From Pseudoduganella albidiflava (GTDB lineage Bacteria; Pseudomonadota; Gammaproteobacteria; Burkholderiales; Burkholderiaceae_D): DNA of 64,000 nucleotides. Below, piece by piece: positions 43,979-52,609 of this stretch. The stretch's first letter is position 1; every line of letters starts with the position of its first letter. The position numbers were made by a program, and so were the translations under genes. The stretch spans positions 6,076,001 to 6,140,000 of the forward strand of contig NZ_CP036401.1 of the NCBI RefSeq assembly GCF_004322755.1. The letters run 5' to 3'. The notes beneath the pieces are model-generated. The model was given only the letters and a program-made list of their open reading frames with translations, did no database searches and was not told where the DNA came from.

Positions 43979-45499
43979 TCACCGCGCAAACAGCGAGAAA
44001 TCCGGCAGCGTTACCGCCCCGTTACCGCCGATCTGCATGATGCTCGCGTTGCCGCCATCGAACACCGGCCAGGCGAGCAAGCCCTTGCCGTCCGGCTTCC
44101 CGGTGCGCGCGAAACCCACCCACGTGTCGGCCAGCCGCGCGGCAAGTTGCCGGTCCGCCGCGGTCCACGCCCGCGCATCCAGGTGCAGGTTGTCGAACAC
44201 GTACTGGATTTCCGCGCCGTGCCCTGCCCCGCAGCCGTAGCCGCACGGCGTGGCCGGTTCGGCGGGCCGGTGGGCGAAGTAGTAGGCATACGAAGGCGCG
44301 CTGCCGTGCTTCGCGTGCAACGCTGCCCAGTGCACCATGCGCCAGCCCCACCAGTCATTGGTGAGCTGGTCGATCGATGCCCTCGCCTGCGCATCCGTGG
44401 TGCCGGGATAGGCGGCCAGCAGTGCCGCGGAAGGCGCGTGGCCCAGCAGGCTGGCCACCAGGCCGCGATGGCTGGCCGCGGTGAATTTGTCCGTGCCGAG
44501 GATTTCCGGCGCCAGGTCCTTGCCTTCCTCGGCGTTCCAGCCCACCAGCAGGGGAACGTCGTTCTGGCGGCGGTGGCGGTAGGTACTGGTCAGGTCTTCG
44601 CGCAGCAGGTATCCGTCGACGAAGGTGCGCGGCAGCCAGGCGGGCTTTTGCAGGGCCTCGGCGCTCATGGCGCGCAAGCCGGCCAGGCGTTCGGCGCCAG
44701 CGGCCTTGGCGAAAGCAAGACCCTTGGCTTCGGCAGCGGCCTTGCTGGCGAAGCGGTGGTGTTCGCCGGCATCCATCGGCAAGCCGTCGTTGCCGCTCTG
44801 CGCGATGGCGCGCTGGAACAGCCCTTTCGCCAGCGGCGAGGCGACGAGGATCGCCACCGACTCGCCACCCGCCGATTCACCCATGATCGTCACGCGGTCC
44901 GGATCGCCGCCGAAGGCCGCGATGTTGTCCTTCACCCAGCGCAAGGCGGCGACCTGGTCGAGGATGCCCTGGTTGCCGGACGCCTGGTCCGGCGACTCCG
45001 CCGTCAGTTCAGGGTGGGAAAAGAAACCGAAGACGCCGAGCCGGTAGTTGACCGTGACGACGACCGCGCCGCGCCTGGCCAGGTTGCTGCCGTCGTACAG
45101 CGGCTGCGCGGCGGTACCGCCGTAGAAGCCGCCGCCATGCAGCCAGACGAGCACCGGCAGCTTCTCCGCCCGGTCGGGCGCGAAGACGTTCAGGTAAAGG
45201 CAGTCTTCACTCTTGGGATGCGTGATCCACTCGGCGGTCTGGGAGCAGGCCGCCGAAAAGCTGCGTGCCTGCCTGACGCCCTGCCATGGCACGACCGGCT
45301 GCGGCGCGCGCCAGCGCAGGTTGCCGACGGGGGGCGCGGCGAAGGGAACACCCAGCCAGGATTTGATGGCGCCGGCTTGCGAGCCGGCGATCGCGCCGCC
45401 GGTGACTTGCACCGTTCCCGCCGGCTGGGCGGCATGCCCGGCGGTGCACCAGAAAATGGCCAGGCATCCCATGGCCGGCCGGATCGCACGAAATCCCAT
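43979..45499 (-). CDS. Type-B carboxylesterase, secreted
   Basis: A 506-residue alpha/beta hydrolase with a signal peptide (cleavage near CTAGHA-AQ). GVPFAAPPVGNLRWRAP, EDCLYLNVF, WLHGGGFYGG (oxyanion hole) and IMGESAGGES (Ser nucleophile, about 215) are the type-B carboxylesterase motifs; GWNAEEG and GAGHGAE provide the expected Glu and His regions. GGAGG precedes the ATG. Probably hydrolyses esters in the periplasm or outside the cell. Confidence 0.92.
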   Translation of the reverse strand: MGFRAIRPAMGCLAIFWCTAGHAAQPAGTVQVTGGAIAGSQAGAIKSWLGVPFAAPPVGNLRWRAPQPVVPWQGVRQARSFSAACSQTAEWITHPKSEDCLYLNVFAPDRAEKLPVLVWLHGGGFYGGTAAQPLYDGSNLARRGAVVVTVNYRLGVFGFFSHPELTAESPDQASGNQGILDQVAALRWVKDNIAAFGGDPDRVTIMGESAGGESVAILVASPLAKGLFQRAIAQSGNDGLPMDAGEHHRFASKAAAEAKGLAFAKAAGAERLAGLRAMSAEALQKPAWLPRTFVDGYLLREDLTSTYRHRRQNDVPLLVGWNAEEGKDLAPEILGTDKFTAASHRGLVASLLGHAPSAALLAAYPGTTDAQARASIDQLTNDWWGWRMVHWAALHAKHGSAPSYAYYFAHRPAEPATPCGYGCGAGHGAEIQYVFDNLHLDARAWTAADRQLAARLADTWVGFARTGKPDGKGLLAWPVFDGGNASIMQIGGNGAVTLPDFSLFAR

Positions 45500-45631
45500 C
45501 GATTCATTCCTCCAGGTGTGCCGCGCACACGGGCGCGCGGCGGTGAGGAATGCTAACCCGGCTTATCTCTTGACAATAGTACAAAATCGGCGAGTTGCGA
45601 TGTCGATTTTGCCGGATGTGCCAACGGCGGC

Positions 45632-46585
45632 TTAACGCTCGCCGGCATCGACCGCCTGCAGCGCCAGCATCGCCATCGCATACGCGCCTTCGTACGACCT
45701 GGCAGCAGCGATGAAGCGGCCGTTGTGGCAGAACGTGGCATCCGGCACGCCGGTGACCGCGGCCAGTTCCGCGTCGCGCAGCCCCGCCCATGGTGCCGGC
45801 AGGTCGGCGCGCGCCGCGAAGCTCTCCGGACTGACCGGGATGGTGTGCAGCATATAGCGGTTTTCGGCAATGCTGTGGCTGAGCACGAACAGGACCTTCG
45901 GCATTTCCTTGCGGACCACCTGGGTCCATGGCAGCGCGCTGTTGCGCAGGAAGAGCAGCCGGCCATCGGCCAGCACTTCGGCATCGCGCACCTGCTCCAC
46001 CGCCAGCAAGGCGCCGACGCGGTACTTGACGGCGTTGACCAGGATATCCGTCAACAGGGCCATGGCACGCCGGAACTGCTCGAGCCGGTAGACATCGGCC
46101 GCGCCGTCGTAGCCCAGCCTTTGCTCGTCGAGCCAGTTGGGATTGAACCCGGAAATCACCGCCGACAGGCCATAGCCGCCCGGTGCGTTCTTCGCGGCGC
46201 CGACATCGGAAAGGTCGAGGTATTGCACGATGTCGGCATCGATGGCGTAGGCGATCTCGCGCGCCGTATCGTTCGGCAGCTGCTGGCCGGTGTGCATGGC
46301 AGCCAGCGCGCTCACGCAGCGGGCGCCGTATTCGCGCCACACCAGGCCCGCGCTGGCATACGGCACGCCGGTCTGCCGGGCGCCATCGAAACCTTTCTGG
46401 TGGTGGTCGAAGCGGCCGGCGGCCGGGTTCCAGATGCCGCCGACGTCGACCGCGAAATCGGCCGCCTCGATGACGGCCGGGTCGCGCGTGCGGACCAGTT
46501 CAGCGTCCGGGAACAGGACGAACAGGACGGCGGCGGCCCACGCGTCGTCCGCGTGGAATTTGCCGTTGTGGGTGACGATCACCAT
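45632..46585 (-). CDS. MYG1-family (UPF0160) metal-dependent hydrolase
   Basis: A 317-residue protein; ATG at 46585 (MVIVTHNGKFHADD) with GGAGAG upstream. The N-terminal HNGKFHADD and FDHHQ motifs are DHH-like metal sites, and GYGLSAVISGFNPNW is typical of MYG1. Eukaryotic MYG1 is a 3'-5' RNA exonuclease; bacterial members are presumed nucleases or phosphoesterases. Stands alone on the minus strand. Confidence 0.85.
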   Translation of the reverse strand: MVIVTHNGKFHADDAWAAAVLFVLFPDAELVRTRDPAVIEAADFAVDVGGIWNPAAGRFDHHQKGFDGARQTGVPYASAGLVWREYGARCVSALAAMHTGQQLPNDTAREIAYAIDADIVQYLDLSDVGAAKNAPGGYGLSAVISGFNPNWLDEQRLGYDGAADVYRLEQFRRAMALLTDILVNAVKYRVGALLAVEQVRDAEVLADGRLLFLRNSALPWTQVVRKEMPKVLFVLSHSIAENRYMLHTIPVSPESFAARADLPAPWAGLRDAELAAVTGVPDATFCHNGRFIAAARSYEGAYAMAMLALQAVDAGER

Positions 46586-46648
46586 GAAAACTCTCCGGTA
46601 GCGTGACCGCGCGATTGCGGCCTTCATGGTGATGATACCGGGTCGGCT

Positions 46649-46671
46649 CCCTTGCCCGTGCCGGGCAAGGG
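46649..46671. other. Strong hairpin between MYG1 and YgiW genes
   Basis: A perfect nine-base stem CCCTTGCCC / GGGCAAGGG with a five-base loop, 15 bases after the YgiW-like stop codon. There is no T-run on either side, so it may stabilise or attenuate the transcript rather than terminate it. Confidence 0.5.
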
Positions 46672-46686
46672 CAGGCGTGCCGTGCC

Positions 46687-47124
46687 TTATTTCCCGGCAA
46701 TCTTCAGCTGATCCACGTCCAGCTTGGATTCGCCGATCATTTCCTTGTCGAACTCGCCGACCAGTTCCACCTCGGTCGTGTGATCGACCTTCATGCCGGC
46801 CGGGAACAGCTTGTCGTCGATCTCCACGGTGATCTTGCCGCTGGCATCGGCGAACTCATATTCCTCGTCGCCCTTGTGGCTCAGCAGCTTGCCCTTCAGG
46901 CGCACCTGCTGGTCGTCCTTGCCGTTGGCCAGCAAGTCCTTCGCGCTCATCAGCGGCACGCTCGACGGGCCGGAATAGCCACCCGGCGCGGCCTTGGCGG
47001 CAGCCACCGGAGCCGCCGCGGTGGGAGCGGCGGACGGGCCGGTGTAGCCGCCAGTCTGGGCGATGGCGACGGCCGAAACGGCCAGCACGGCGGTGATGCA
47101 GGAAAGTTGGATGAAGCGTTTCAT
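46687..47124 (-). CDS. YgiW/YdeI-family OB-fold stress protein
   Basis: A 145-residue periplasmic protein with a signal peptide (MKRFIQLSCITAVLAVSAVAIA) and GGAGG before the ATG at 47124. GGYTGPSA and GGYSGPSS are repeated on either side of an Ala-rich linker. OB-fold with DDQQVRLKGKLLSHKGDEEYEFADASG and a C-terminal VELVGEFD. Such proteins support tolerance to peroxide, metals or cationic peptides and are often controlled by QseBC-type systems; such a pair is the next unit upstream. Confidence 0.85.
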   Translation of the reverse strand: MKRFIQLSCITAVLAVSAVAIAQTGGYTGPSAAPTAAAPVAAAKAAPGGYSGPSSVPLMSAKDLLANGKDDQQVRLKGKLLSHKGDEEYEFADASGKITVEIDDKLFPAGMKVDHTTEVELVGEFDKEMIGESKLDVDQLKIAGK

Positions 47125-47209
47125 GGTAAATCCTCCGATGTAGGTTGCCTGGTATCCGCCGCTTGCGGCGGGCATGGACGCATTACACCGGCCGGACATG
47201 AATGGAATC

Positions 47210-48604
47210 TTAAGGTGCCATGCGGTGGCCAGGTTCCATGACGCTCACTGTCGCGCCCAGCCCGCGCCCATCCAGCCCGGGGCCGAATGACAGCGTGCCG
47301 CCATGCAGCTCGGCGATCCGCCGCACGATCGACAACCCCAGCCCGCTGCCGGCCTGCCCCTGCCCCAGCACGCGGAAGAAGCGTTCCGCCAGCCGCGCCA
47401 TCGATGCGGGGTCCACGCCGGGCCCGTTGTCGCGCACGGCGATCCATGCCTGCTCCGGGGTGCCGGCCGCTTCGATGTCGATCCGGCTGCCGTCCGGGCA
47501 ATAGCGCAGCGCATTGTCGACCAGATTGCGTACCGCGATTTCCAGCATCTGCGGGTTGGCGTCCACTGCATCGACGCCGCAGCGCACCGTGAGCGCGATG
47601 CCGCGCTGCGCCGCTTGCCCGGCATGCGTGGCGCGCACCCGCTCCAGCAGGGGCGCCAGCGCCACCGGTTCGCGCACCAGCTGTTCGCGCGACAGCGGAT
47701 CCATGCGCGCCAGCGCCAGCAGGCTGTCCACCAGCGCGGTGACGCGGCCGATATCGTCGCGCAGCTTGCGGAACGGGCCGGCGAGGTCGGGATGCTGGCG
47801 CTGCAGCAGCTGCACGTGCATGTGCAGGCCGGCCAGCGGCGTGCGCAGTTCGTGCGCGGCATCAGCCGTGAAGCGGCGCTCGGCCTGCAGCGCCGCGTCC
47901 AGCCGCGCCAGCACGCCGTTCAGCGCCTGCACGATCGGCAGCAATTCCTTCGGCTGGCCTTCGAGCGGCACCTGTGCCAGGTCGTCCGGCGTCTTGGCGG
48001 CGATGGCCGATGCGGTGCGGCGCAGCGGCTGCAAGACGCGGCCCGTGAGCAGCCAGCAGGCCAGCGCCAGCAGCGCCAGGAAGCCCAGTACCGGCAGCAG
48101 CAGGTGGTCGGCCAGTTCTTCCAGGATGTCGAAGCGCTTGGAATGCTTCTGGCCGACCTGCACTTCGACATTGCGGGCCGCGTCGCGCACCACGAACACG
48201 CGCCAGCGACGCTCCGCCACCTCGACATCGGCAAAGCCGTCGTCGTCATCGAAGTCCGCCACGAAAGGCTGTGCCGGGGCACCGCCCGTGCGCTGGATCA
48301 CCCGGCCCGCCACGACGACCTGATATTGCATGTCCACCTTGCGGGCCTGCGCGCCGCCAGGGCGGGCCTGCGCCAGCAGGCCCCGCTCGTCCCAGTCGGT
48401 GGTGGCGGCCATCAGCATGTAGCCCGATTCCTCCAGCGCATCGTCGAACACGTCGTTGGTTTCCTGCCAGGCGATCACGGTCACGATGCCCAGGCTGGCC
48501 AGCCACAGCACCGTGCTGGCGGCCACGATGGCGGCCAGCAGGCGGCGCCGCAGCGACCATGGCCGCCGCGCCACCGGCGCTTCTCCCGCGCTCCTAGCCG
48601 CCAT
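47210..48604 (-). CDS. QseC-like sensor histidine kinase
   Basis: A 464-residue inner-membrane kinase: two transmembrane helices (about 25-45 and 170-190) enclose a periplasmic domain (about 46-169), followed by HAMP, a DHp with FTADAAHELRTPLAGL (His near 247) and an ATPase with NLVDNALRYCP, DNGPGV and GSGLGLSIV. The TADAAHELRTPLAAL style is that of QseC/PmrB. It overlaps the regulator gene by 11 bases (48594-48604). Confidence 0.92.
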   Translation of the reverse strand: MAARSAGEAPVARRPWSLRRRLLAAIVAASTVLWLASLGIVTVIAWQETNDVFDDALEESGYMLMAATTDWDERGLLAQARPGGAQARKVDMQYQVVVAGRVIQRTGGAPAQPFVADFDDDDGFADVEVAERRWRVFVVRDAARNVEVQVGQKHSKRFDILEELADHLLLPVLGFLALLALACWLLTGRVLQPLRRTASAIAAKTPDDLAQVPLEGQPKELLPIVQALNGVLARLDAALQAERRFTADAAHELRTPLAGLHMHVQLLQRQHPDLAGPFRKLRDDIGRVTALVDSLLALARMDPLSREQLVREPVALAPLLERVRATHAGQAAQRGIALTVRCGVDAVDANPQMLEIAVRNLVDNALRYCPDGSRIDIEAAGTPEQAWIAVRDNGPGVDPASMARLAERFFRVLGQGQAGSGLGLSIVRRIAELHGGTLSFGPGLDGRGLGATVSVMEPGHRMAP

Positions 48605-49259
48605 CGTTCTTCATCCGGTACCCCAGGCCGCGCACGGTGACGATGCTGTCGCTGCCCAGCTTCTTGCGCAGGTTATGGATGTACACCTCGATGGCATTGC
48701 TTTCCACTTCATCGCCCCAGCCATACAGCGTTTCCTCGATCTGTGCGCGGGTGACGATGCTGTTCCGGCGCAGCAGCAGCGCATACAGCACGTGGTACTC
48801 GCGCGCCGTGAGGGCCACCGGCTGGCCGGCCCGCGTGGCCTGGCGCGTGTCGAGATTGATGGCGATGTCGCCGTGTACCAGTTCGTTGCTGACCTGGCCG
48901 GCACCGCGGCGCACGGCGGCGCGGATGCGGGCCGACATTTCTTCCAGCTCGAACGGCTTGACGAGGTAATCGTCGGCGCCCAGGTCCAGCCCTTCCACCC
49001 GGTCGGCCAGCGCATTGAAGGCGGTGATCAGGATGACCGGCACGTGATTGCCTTCCGCGCGCAGCTGCGCCAGCAGTGCGTCGCCGGACAGGCCCGGCAA
49101 GCCACGGTCGAGCAGCACGCAGTCGTAGCGGTGCGTCATCAGCGCCGTTTGCGCGGAATCGCCGCGCTGCACCCAGTCGACCGCGTGCTGGTCCAGCCGC
49201 AGCCAGGCCTGGATGGTGTCGCCAAGGGAAGTGTCGTCTTCGACCAGGAGGATGCGCAT
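48594..49259 (-). CDS. OmpR-family response regulator, QseB-like
   Basis: A 221-residue protein; ATG at 49259 (MRILLVEDD). Receiver about 1-115 with phospho-Asp in LLDRGLPG and Lys in DYLVKPF; winged-helix DNA-binding domain about 125-221 (LTAREYHVLYALL, VEVYIHNLRKKLG-like, VRGLGYRM). Co-translated with the downstream kinase. The YgiW-like gene after the kinase is a plausible target, as in enterobacterial qseBC-ygiW. Confidence 0.93.
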   Translation of the reverse strand: MRILLVEDDTSLGDTIQAWLRLDQHAVDWVQRGDSAQTALMTHRYDCVLLDRGLPGLSGDALLAQLRAEGNHVPVILITAFNALADRVEGLDLGADDYLVKPFELEEMSARIRAAVRRGAGQVSNELVHGDIAINLDTRQATRAGQPVALTAREYHVLYALLLRRNSIVTRAQIEETLYGWGDEVESNAIEVYIHNLRKKLGSDSIVTVRGLGYRMKNDGG

Positions 49260-49441
49260 GTGGAAACCGGATCGCAAAAGAAGAGACTGCAAAAATACGG
49301 CAGGAGATACGAATGGCCGCGTCGGCAGTATGCCGGACCCGGCAACTGTGCAGCGCCGAGGTGAAGCGAATCTTAAAGAATAAATTCGGCAGAAATTGCC
49401 TGCAGCCATATTGAGCCATATCAAATTATCTAAAGTTTAAG

Positions 49442-49459
49442 TTGTATGACGTCGTACAA
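49442..49459. promoter_or_regulatory. Operator-like palindrome 1, TTGTATGACGTCGTACAA
   Basis: 18-base near-perfect palindrome centred on GACGTC. It matches the style of GntR/FadR-family operators. The second copy is 149 bases downstream, centre to centre. Confidence 0.6.
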
Positions 49460-49590
49460 ATACATGGTATTGTGGTGTCTATCTTGCATGGATGCACCAC
49501 CTCAAGGCTGATGAAATTACGTTACCCGTTGTTTAATAAGTATCTTATGTCTTATACATGACCTCACGCAACAGGCGGCTCTCGCTCTGG

Positions 49591-49608
49591 TTGTATGACG
49601 TCATATGA
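49591..49608. promoter_or_regulatory. Operator-like palindrome 2, TTGTATGACGTCATATGA
   Basis: Shares TTGTATGACGTC with copy 1 and has a perfect 12-base core TATGACGTCATA. It lies just downstream of the predicted promoter and seven bases before the aldolase ribosome site, suited to repression. Confidence 0.6.
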
Positions 49609-49626
49609 CATTTTATGGAGGAAGAC

Positions 49627-50397
49627 ATGAATGTGCCCGTGAATCCTTTCAAGCAAGCGCTGCGCGATCGCCGGATGCAACTGGGCCTGTGGTCCGGCCT
49701 GTCGAGCCACGTGACGGTGGAAGTGCTGGCCAATGCCGGCTTCGACTGGCTGCTAATCGATACCGAACACTCGCCGAACGAGCTGCCGATGGTGCATTCG
49801 CAATTGCAGGCGGTGGCCCGCGGCGCCACCCACCCGATCGTGCGGCCGACGTGGAACGACACGGTGGTCATCAAGCGGCTGCTCGATATCGGCGCGCAGA
49901 CCCTGCTGATTCCTTTCGTGGAAAACGCCGACGAGGCACGCAACGCGGTGGCGGCCACCCGCTATCCGCCGCTGGGCGTGCGCGGCTACGCCGCCGCGGC
50001 CCGCGCCTCGGACTTCGGCCGCATCAAGGATTACCCGCATGCCTGTGAAGAACAGCTGTGCGTTATCCTGCAGGTGGAAACACCCGCTGCCCTGGCCAAC
50101 ATCGAAGCGATTGCCGCAGTTGACGGCGTGGACGGCATCTTCATCGGCCCCGGCGACCTGGCGGCCAGCATGAGCCATATCGGCCAGATCGGCCATCCGG
50201 ACGTGGTGGCGGCGATCGACGACGCGCTGGCGCGCATCCGCGCCACCGGAACGCCGGCCGGCATCCTGGCGTCGGACGAAAAACTGGCGCGCCGCTGGAT
50301 CGAGCAAGGGGTGGACTTCATCGCCGTCGGCAGCGATACGGGCTTGCTGGCGCGCGGCGCCGAGCAGCTGGCCGCCAGGTTCAAGAACGTCGCCTGA
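49627..50397 (+). CDS. HpcH/HpaI-family aldolase, 2-dehydro-3-deoxyglucarate aldolase-like
   Basis: A 256-residue TIM-barrel class II aldolase; TGGAGGAA precedes the ATG at 49627. Motifs: LIDTEHSPNE (His), VRPTWND (Arg), LQVETPAAL (Glu metal ligand) and IGPGDLAAS (Asp metal ligand). Next to a tartronate-semialdehyde reductase and a glycerate kinase it most likely splits 2-dehydro-3-deoxyglucarate into pyruvate and tartronate semialdehyde, as GarL does. Other 2-oxo-acid aldols are possible. Confidence 0.9.
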   Translation: MNVPVNPFKQALRDRRMQLGLWSGLSSHVTVEVLANAGFDWLLIDTEHSPNELPMVHSQLQAVARGATHPIVRPTWNDTVVIKRLLDIGAQTLLIPFVENADEARNAVAATRYPPLGVRGYAAAARASDFGRIKDYPHACEEQLCVILQVETPAALANIEAIAAVDGVDGIFIGPGDLAASMSHIGQIGHPDVVAAIDDALARIRATGTPAGILASDEKLARRWIEQGVDFIAVGSDTGLLARGAEQLAARFKNVA

Positions 50398-50438
50398 CCA
50401 ATCCATCTTCACCAAACATTTCACTACGAGGAAAAAAC

Positions 50439-51335
50439 ATGAGCAAAATCGGATTCATTGGCCTGGGCATCATGGGCACGCCGATGGCGGGCCACCTGCT
50501 GCGCGGCGGCCATGAACTGTTCGTGCACGACGTGAAGCCGATCCCGGCCGAACTGCTGGACCAGGGCGCGCAGGTGCGCGGCTCGGGGCACGACGTGGCC
50601 CGCGATGCCGAGATCGTGATCGTGATGGTGCCCGATACGCCGCATGTGGCTTCGGTACTGTTCGACGAGGGCGGCGTGGCCGAAGGGCTTTCGGCCGGCA
50701 AGGTGGTGGTCGACATGAGCTCGATCTCGCCGATCGAGACGAAGCAGTTCGCGGCCCGCATCAATGCCCTCGATTGCGACTACCTCGATGCGCCCGTGTC
50801 GGGCGGCGAAGTGGGGGCCCGCGCCGCCAGCCTGACGATCATGGTGGGCGGCTCGCCCGAAGCGTTTTCCAGGGTCAGGCCCCTGTTCGAACTGATGGGA
50901 CGGAACATCACCCTGGTCGGCGGCAATGGCGATGGGCAGACCACCAAGGTGGCCAACCAGATCGTGGTGGCGCTCAATATCGAAGCGGTCGGCGAAGCGC
51001 TGCTGTTCGCCGCCCGCATGGGTGCCGACGCCGGCAAGGTGCGCGAGGCGCTGATGGGCGGCTTCGCCGCCTCCCGCGTGCTGGAAGTGCACGGCGAGCG
51101 CATGGTCAAGCGCACCTTCGATCCGGGCTTCCGCATCGAGCTGCACCAGAAGGACCTGAACCTGGCGCTGGCCAGCGCGCGCCAGCTGGGCCTTTCGCTG
51201 CCCAATACCGCCACCACGCAACAGCTGTTCAGCGCCTGCGCCGCCCACGGCGGCAAGGCCTGGGACCATTCGGCCCTGGTGCGCGCGCTGGAAACGCTGG
51301 CCAATTTCCAGATCGGCGACACGGTAGCAAAATGA
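50439..51335 (+). CDS. garR: 2-hydroxy-3-oxopropionate (tartronate semialdehyde) reductase
   Basis: A 298-residue beta-hydroxyacid dehydrogenase: FIGLGIMGTPMAGHLL (NAD(P) binding), YLDAPVSGGEVGA (substrate binding), KVANQIVVA (catalytic Lys) and KDLNLAL. It reduces tartronate semialdehyde to D-glycerate. 41 bases after the aldolase; its stop overlaps the kinase start (ATGA). garR/glxR naming follows the family; the glxR isozyme cannot be told apart. Confidence 0.9.
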   Translation: MSKIGFIGLGIMGTPMAGHLLRGGHELFVHDVKPIPAELLDQGAQVRGSGHDVARDAEIVIVMVPDTPHVASVLFDEGGVAEGLSAGKVVVDMSSISPIETKQFAARINALDCDYLDAPVSGGEVGARAASLTIMVGGSPEAFSRVRPLFELMGRNITLVGGNGDGQTTKVANQIVVALNIEAVGEALLFAARMGADAGKVREALMGGFAASRVLEVHGERMVKRTFDPGFRIELHQKDLNLALASARQLGLSLPNTATTQQLFSACAAHGGKAWDHSALVRALETLANFQIGDTVAK

Positions 51336-52609
51336 CCCGGACGCCACTGACGCAACCGCGCGCCCTGCTGCGTGCGATGTTCGATGCGGCGGTGGCGGCG
51401 GCGCAGCCGGCGCTGTGCCTGCCGCCGCACCTGCCGCCGCCGCCGTTGGGCCGCACGCTGGTGATCGGCGCCGGCAAGGCATCGGCCGAGATGGCGCGCG
51501 TGCTGGAGCGGCACTGGCAGGGCGACCTCGCCGGCCTGGTCGTCACGCGCTATGGCTACGCGGTGCCGTGCGAGCGCATCGAGATCGTGGAGGCGGCCCA
51601 TCCGGTGCCGAACGAAGCCGGCCTGTCCGCAGCACGGCGCATGCTCGATTTCGTCGCTGGCCTGACGCCCGACGACCTGGTGATCTGCCTGATCTCCGGT
51701 GGCGGCTCGGCCTTGCTGCCGCTGCCGGCGCCCGGCCTCACGCTGGCCGACAAGCAGCGCCTGAACAGCGCCTTGCTGGCCAGCGGCGCCACGATCAGCG
51801 AGATGAACTGCGTGCGGCGCCACCTGTCCGCCATCAAGGGTGGCCGGCTGGCGGCGGCATGCCATCCCGCACGCGTGCTCACCCTGCTGATCTCCGACGT
51901 GCCGGGCGACGATCCGGTGGACATCGCCAGCGGCCCCACCTGCGCCGACGCCACCACCTGCGAGGATGCGCTGGCCGTGCTGCGCCGTTACGGCATCGAA
52001 GTTCCCGCCCACGTGCGCGCCGTGCTGGAAAGCGGCCGCGGCGAATCGGTGAAGCCGGGCGACCCGCGGCTGGCAGGCCACGACATCCGATACATCGCCA
52101 CGCCGCAGATGGCATTGGAGGCCGCGGCGGCGGTGGCGGCCGAAGCGGGCGTGACTGCGCACATCCTGGGTGACGGCATCGAGGGCGAAGCGCGCGAAGT
52201 GGGCACCGTGCTGGCCGGGATCGCACGCCAGGTGGCCGCGCGCGGGCAGCCGTTCGCCGCGCCGTGCATCCTGCTGTCTGGCGGCGAAACCACGGTAACG
52301 GTGCGCGGCAAGGGCCGCGGCGGGCGCAACGTGGAATTCCTGCTATCGCTGGCGGTGGCGCTGAACGGCCTCGAACGGGTGCACGCGATGGCGTGCGATA
52401 CCGATGGCGTGGATGGGCAGGAGGAGATCGCCGGCGCCTATGCCGGCCCGGCCACGCTGGAATGCGCCCGGCAGCTGGGCATCCGCCCACGCGACAGCCT
52501 GGCCGACAACGACGGCCACGGCTTCTTCCAGGCGCTGGACGATTCGGTGGTATGCGGCCCCACGCTCACCAACGTCAATGACTTCCGGGCGATCCTGATC
52601 GAGGGCTGA
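51332..52609 (+). CDS. Glycerate kinase, MOFRL type (TtuD/GckA-like)
   Basis: A 425-residue protein fixed at ATG 51332 by the overlap with the reductase. N-terminal DUF4147 domain (TLVIGAGKASAEMA; CLISGGGSALLP; MNCVRRHLSAIKGGRLA) and C-terminal MOFRL domain (LLSGGETTVTVRGKGRGGRN; DTDGVDG). Phosphorylates D-glycerate to 2-phosphoglycerate, ending the pathway. Its last 35 bases overlap the convergent diguanylate cyclase gene. Confidence 0.93.
   Translation: MTRTPLTQPRALLRAMFDAAVAAAQPALCLPPHLPPPPLGRTLVIGAGKASAEMARVLERHWQGDLAGLVVTRYGYAVPCERIEIVEAAHPVPNEAGLSAARRMLDFVAGLTPDDLVICLISGGGSALLPLPAPGLTLADKQRLNSALLASGATISEMNCVRRHLSAIKGGRLAAACHPARVLTLLISDVPGDDPVDIASGPTCADATTCEDALAVLRRYGIEVPAHVRAVLESGRGESVKPGDPRLAGHDIRYIATPQMALEAAAAVAAEAGVTAHILGDGIEGEAREVGTVLAGIARQVAARGQPFAAPCILLSGGETTVTVRGKGRGGRNVEFLLSLAVALNGLERVHAMACDTDGVDGQEEIAGAYAGPATLECARQLGIRPRDSLADNDGHGFFQALDDSVVCGPTLTNVNDFRAILIEG

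Larger units (their letters stand above)
49260..49626. promoter_or_regulatory. AT-rich divergent region with glycerate-operon promoter
   Basis: About 370 AT-rich bases between the response regulator and the aldolase gene. A plausible promoter reads plus-ward: TTGTTT at 49529-49534, 18-base spacer, TATACA at 49553-49558. It lies between the two TGACGTC palindromes. No gene is seen in the region. Confidence 0.5.
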
